Source of the DNA: Deltaproteobacteria bacterium
Lineage (GTDB): Bacteria; Desulfobacterota; Syntrophia; Syntrophales; UBA6807
Direction of reading: 5' to 3'
NCBI GenBank assembly: GCA_016935565.1
Contig: JAFGQS010000144.1
Location: 25,447-89,446, forward strand
Length of the DNA: 64,000 bases
Shown: positions 62,871 through 64,000 of the stretch, piece by piece
Layout: each line of letters begins with the position of its first letter
Numbering within the stretch: the stretch's first letter is position 1
Translations under genes and position numbers: made by a program
The notes under the pieces: generated by a model
Seen by the model: the letters and a program-made list of their open reading frames with translations, nothing else
Database searches by the model: none
What the model was told of the DNA's origin: nothing

Positions 62871-64000
62871 ATCACCGCTTCCATCGCTTCCATAAGAGAA
62901 GGGAATGTCTCGGGCTTCAGCGCCGAGAGGGGCGTTGCGTGGAACCGGGTGCTCAGGTTCTGCAAAATGGTCTTATCGGGGAAAAGGTCTTCTTTATTGA
63001 AAACACGGATGGTTTGTTTGTGGGAAAGGTCGAGTTCTTCCAGGATATTTTCCACTGCCCGGATATGTTCCTCAAACCGGGGATTGCTCACATCAATGAC
63101 ATGAAGCAGGAGATCGGCTTCATTCAGCTCCTCGAGGGTTGCCCGAAATGCGGCAAAGAGTTCCTTCGGAAGATGCCTGATAAATCCTACCGTGTCGGTG
63201 ATAATGGCCTCCGTATCCTTCGGAAATCTGAGCCTCGAGCTTTTGGGATCGAGGGTCGCAAAAAGGAGATTTTCCGTCAGAACGTCACTCTTCGTGAGGG
63301 CATTGAGGAGCGTTGATTTCCCCGCATTCGTATAGCCGATGATTGAGATGACGGGAAGCTGCATTCGTTTTCTCTTCCACCGGCGCTGGCTCCTTCCCTT
63401 CCGGATACGGGACAGTTCCTTCTCGAGCCGACCGATCCGCTCCCGTACCCTCCGGCGGTCGATTTCAAGTTTCATCTCTCCCGGTCCCCTTCCGCCGATA
63501 CCTCCGGCAAGCCTCGACAGCGCCGAATCTCTCTTCACGAGGCGGGGTAAGCGGTATTGCAGTTGCGCAAGTTCAACCTGTATCTTGCCTTCCCTGCTGT
63601 GGGCCCGCTGAGCGAAGATATCGAGAATCAGCTGCGTCCGGTCGATGACTTTCAGATCCGTAAAATCGGTAATGGATCGAATCTGTGCGGGTGTCAGCTC
63701 ATGGTCAAAGATCAGGAGGTTCGCCCCGATCTGAAGGGCCCGTATAACGATGTCGGAGAGTTTTCCCCTCCCGATAAGGAACTTCGGGTCGACCTGACGG
63801 CGATACTGGAGGACCGAATCGAAAACCTCGACACCGCATGATTTCGCAAGCTCCTTCAATTCATCGAGGGACCCCTGGCCGTCAAAAACCGGGTCTGTCT
63901 CGACCCTGACCAGGATGGCCCGATCGGTCCGTTCCACCCTCCGTGTCTTCTGCTTCCGGGCAAATTCCTCCTCAAGCGCCTGGATAAAATCCAGGAAGTC
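62834..64000 (-). CDS. hflX: Ribosome-associated GTPase HflX (5' end beyond window)
   Basis: The frame is open to the right edge; 388 residues are visible. N-terminal HflX domain with RRQVDPKFLIGRGKL, ELTPAQIRSITDFT and RTQLILDIFAQRA, a glycine-rich AGGIGGRGPGEMKLE linker, then the G domain with GYTNAGKSTLLNAL, DTVGFIRHLP and NKEDL. HflX splits or rescues stalled ribosomes. Its final residues come from repeat block 3, so the native C-terminus may have been altered. An internal GTG at 63937 is not the real start, since upstream sequence is also HflX-like. Confidence 0.92.
   Translation of the reverse strand, partial: DFLDFIQALEEEFARKQKTRRVERTDRAILVRVETDPVFDGQGSLDELKELAKSCGVEVFDSVLQYRRQVDPKFLIGRGKLSDIVIRALQIGANLLIFDHELTPAQIRSITDFTDLKVIDRTQLILDIFAQRAHSREGKIQVELAQLQYRLPRLVKRDSALSRLAGGIGGRGPGEMKLEIDRRRVRERIGRLEKELSRIRKGRSQRRWKRKRMQLPVISIIGYTNAGKSTLLNALTKSDVLTENLLFATLDPKSSRLRFPKDTEAIITDTVGFIRHLPKELFAAFRATLEELNEADLLLHVIDVSNPRFEEHIRAVENILEELDLSHKQTIRVFNKEDLFPDKTILQNLSTRFHATPLSALKPETFPSLMEAMEAVIATGGTRPKAQG

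Overview
The window looks like chromosomal core sequence from a Gram-negative anaerobe, most likely a syntrophic or fermentative member of the Desulfobacterota (former Deltaproteobacteria, Syntrophia-like). The reasons are moderate GC, LPS and lipoprotein genes (waaA, PilQ lipoprotein), type IV pilus genes, a ferredoxin-linked 2-oxoacid oxidoreductase, a DUF39 homocysteine-forming enzyme, selA, a TAXI-TRAP importer and an acyl-CoA catabolic cluster. The taxonomic call is inference from gene content and protein character; no search was run. I found no insertion sequence, integrase, prophage, CRISPR array or rRNA.

Layout. 1-2.5 kb: end of an acyl-CoA carboxylase carboxyltransferase, an enoyl-CoA hydratase and an HMG-CoA-lyase-like enzyme, together resembling the lower leucine/isovalerate pathway. 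2.5-9 kb: patatin-like lipase, PilZ protein, divergent EmrAB-type efflux pair with two operator-like boxes, an orphan FlgC-like rod protein and a loosely packed stretch with a decayed receiver-domain pseudogene and a small Cys-rich ORF. 9-14.5 kb: TAXI-TRAP transport operon (binding protein, DUF1850, fused permease) followed by a diaminopentanoate-dehydrogenase-like enzyme; a hairpin sits between a strong Shine-Dalgarno and the start codon of the DUF1850 gene. 14.6-20.5 kb: def, a HemW-like radical SAM protein, a nuclease-fold-like lipoprotein, selA, rluD, pgeF. 20.5-27.2 kb: rho-rpmE-prfA-prmC-murA-hisD.

27.2-38.7 kb: tRNA-Gly(CCC), then the translation/RNA operon rimP-nusA-infB-DUF503-rbfA-nrnA-truB-rpsO-pnp-M16 peptidase-dut, closed by an intrinsic terminator. 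38.9-45 kb: DUF39 enzyme, DivIC/FtsB, pilMNOPQ. 45-50.4 kb: queuosine pair (transporter and queF), TPR protein, M24 peptidase, gcvH with a LipM-like octanoyltransferase, hisC, terminator. 50.4-58 kb: rpsU, LOG protein, an oversized holA, a NYN RNase, a second DHH phosphoesterase, rpe with a glycine-zipper lipoprotein, waaA, and a small free-standing transcription unit. 58.2-64 kb: four-subunit 2-oxoacid:ferredoxin oxidoreductase, an SDR lacking the catalytic Tyr, an S23/IVS four-helix-bundle gene embedded in low-complexity repeats, and hflX running off the window end.

Most of the window is ordinary conserved core. No wholly new multi-gene system stands out. The strongest leads are the hairpin-spaced translation start in the TAXI operon, the gcvH-lipM pair, a dispersed repeat placed right after the stop codons of pilQ and holA, the repeat blocks that supply the ends of the S23 and hflX genes, a promoter-terminator cassette at 57.98-58.22 kb, and an exported lipoprotein with a restriction-nuclease-like residue pattern.
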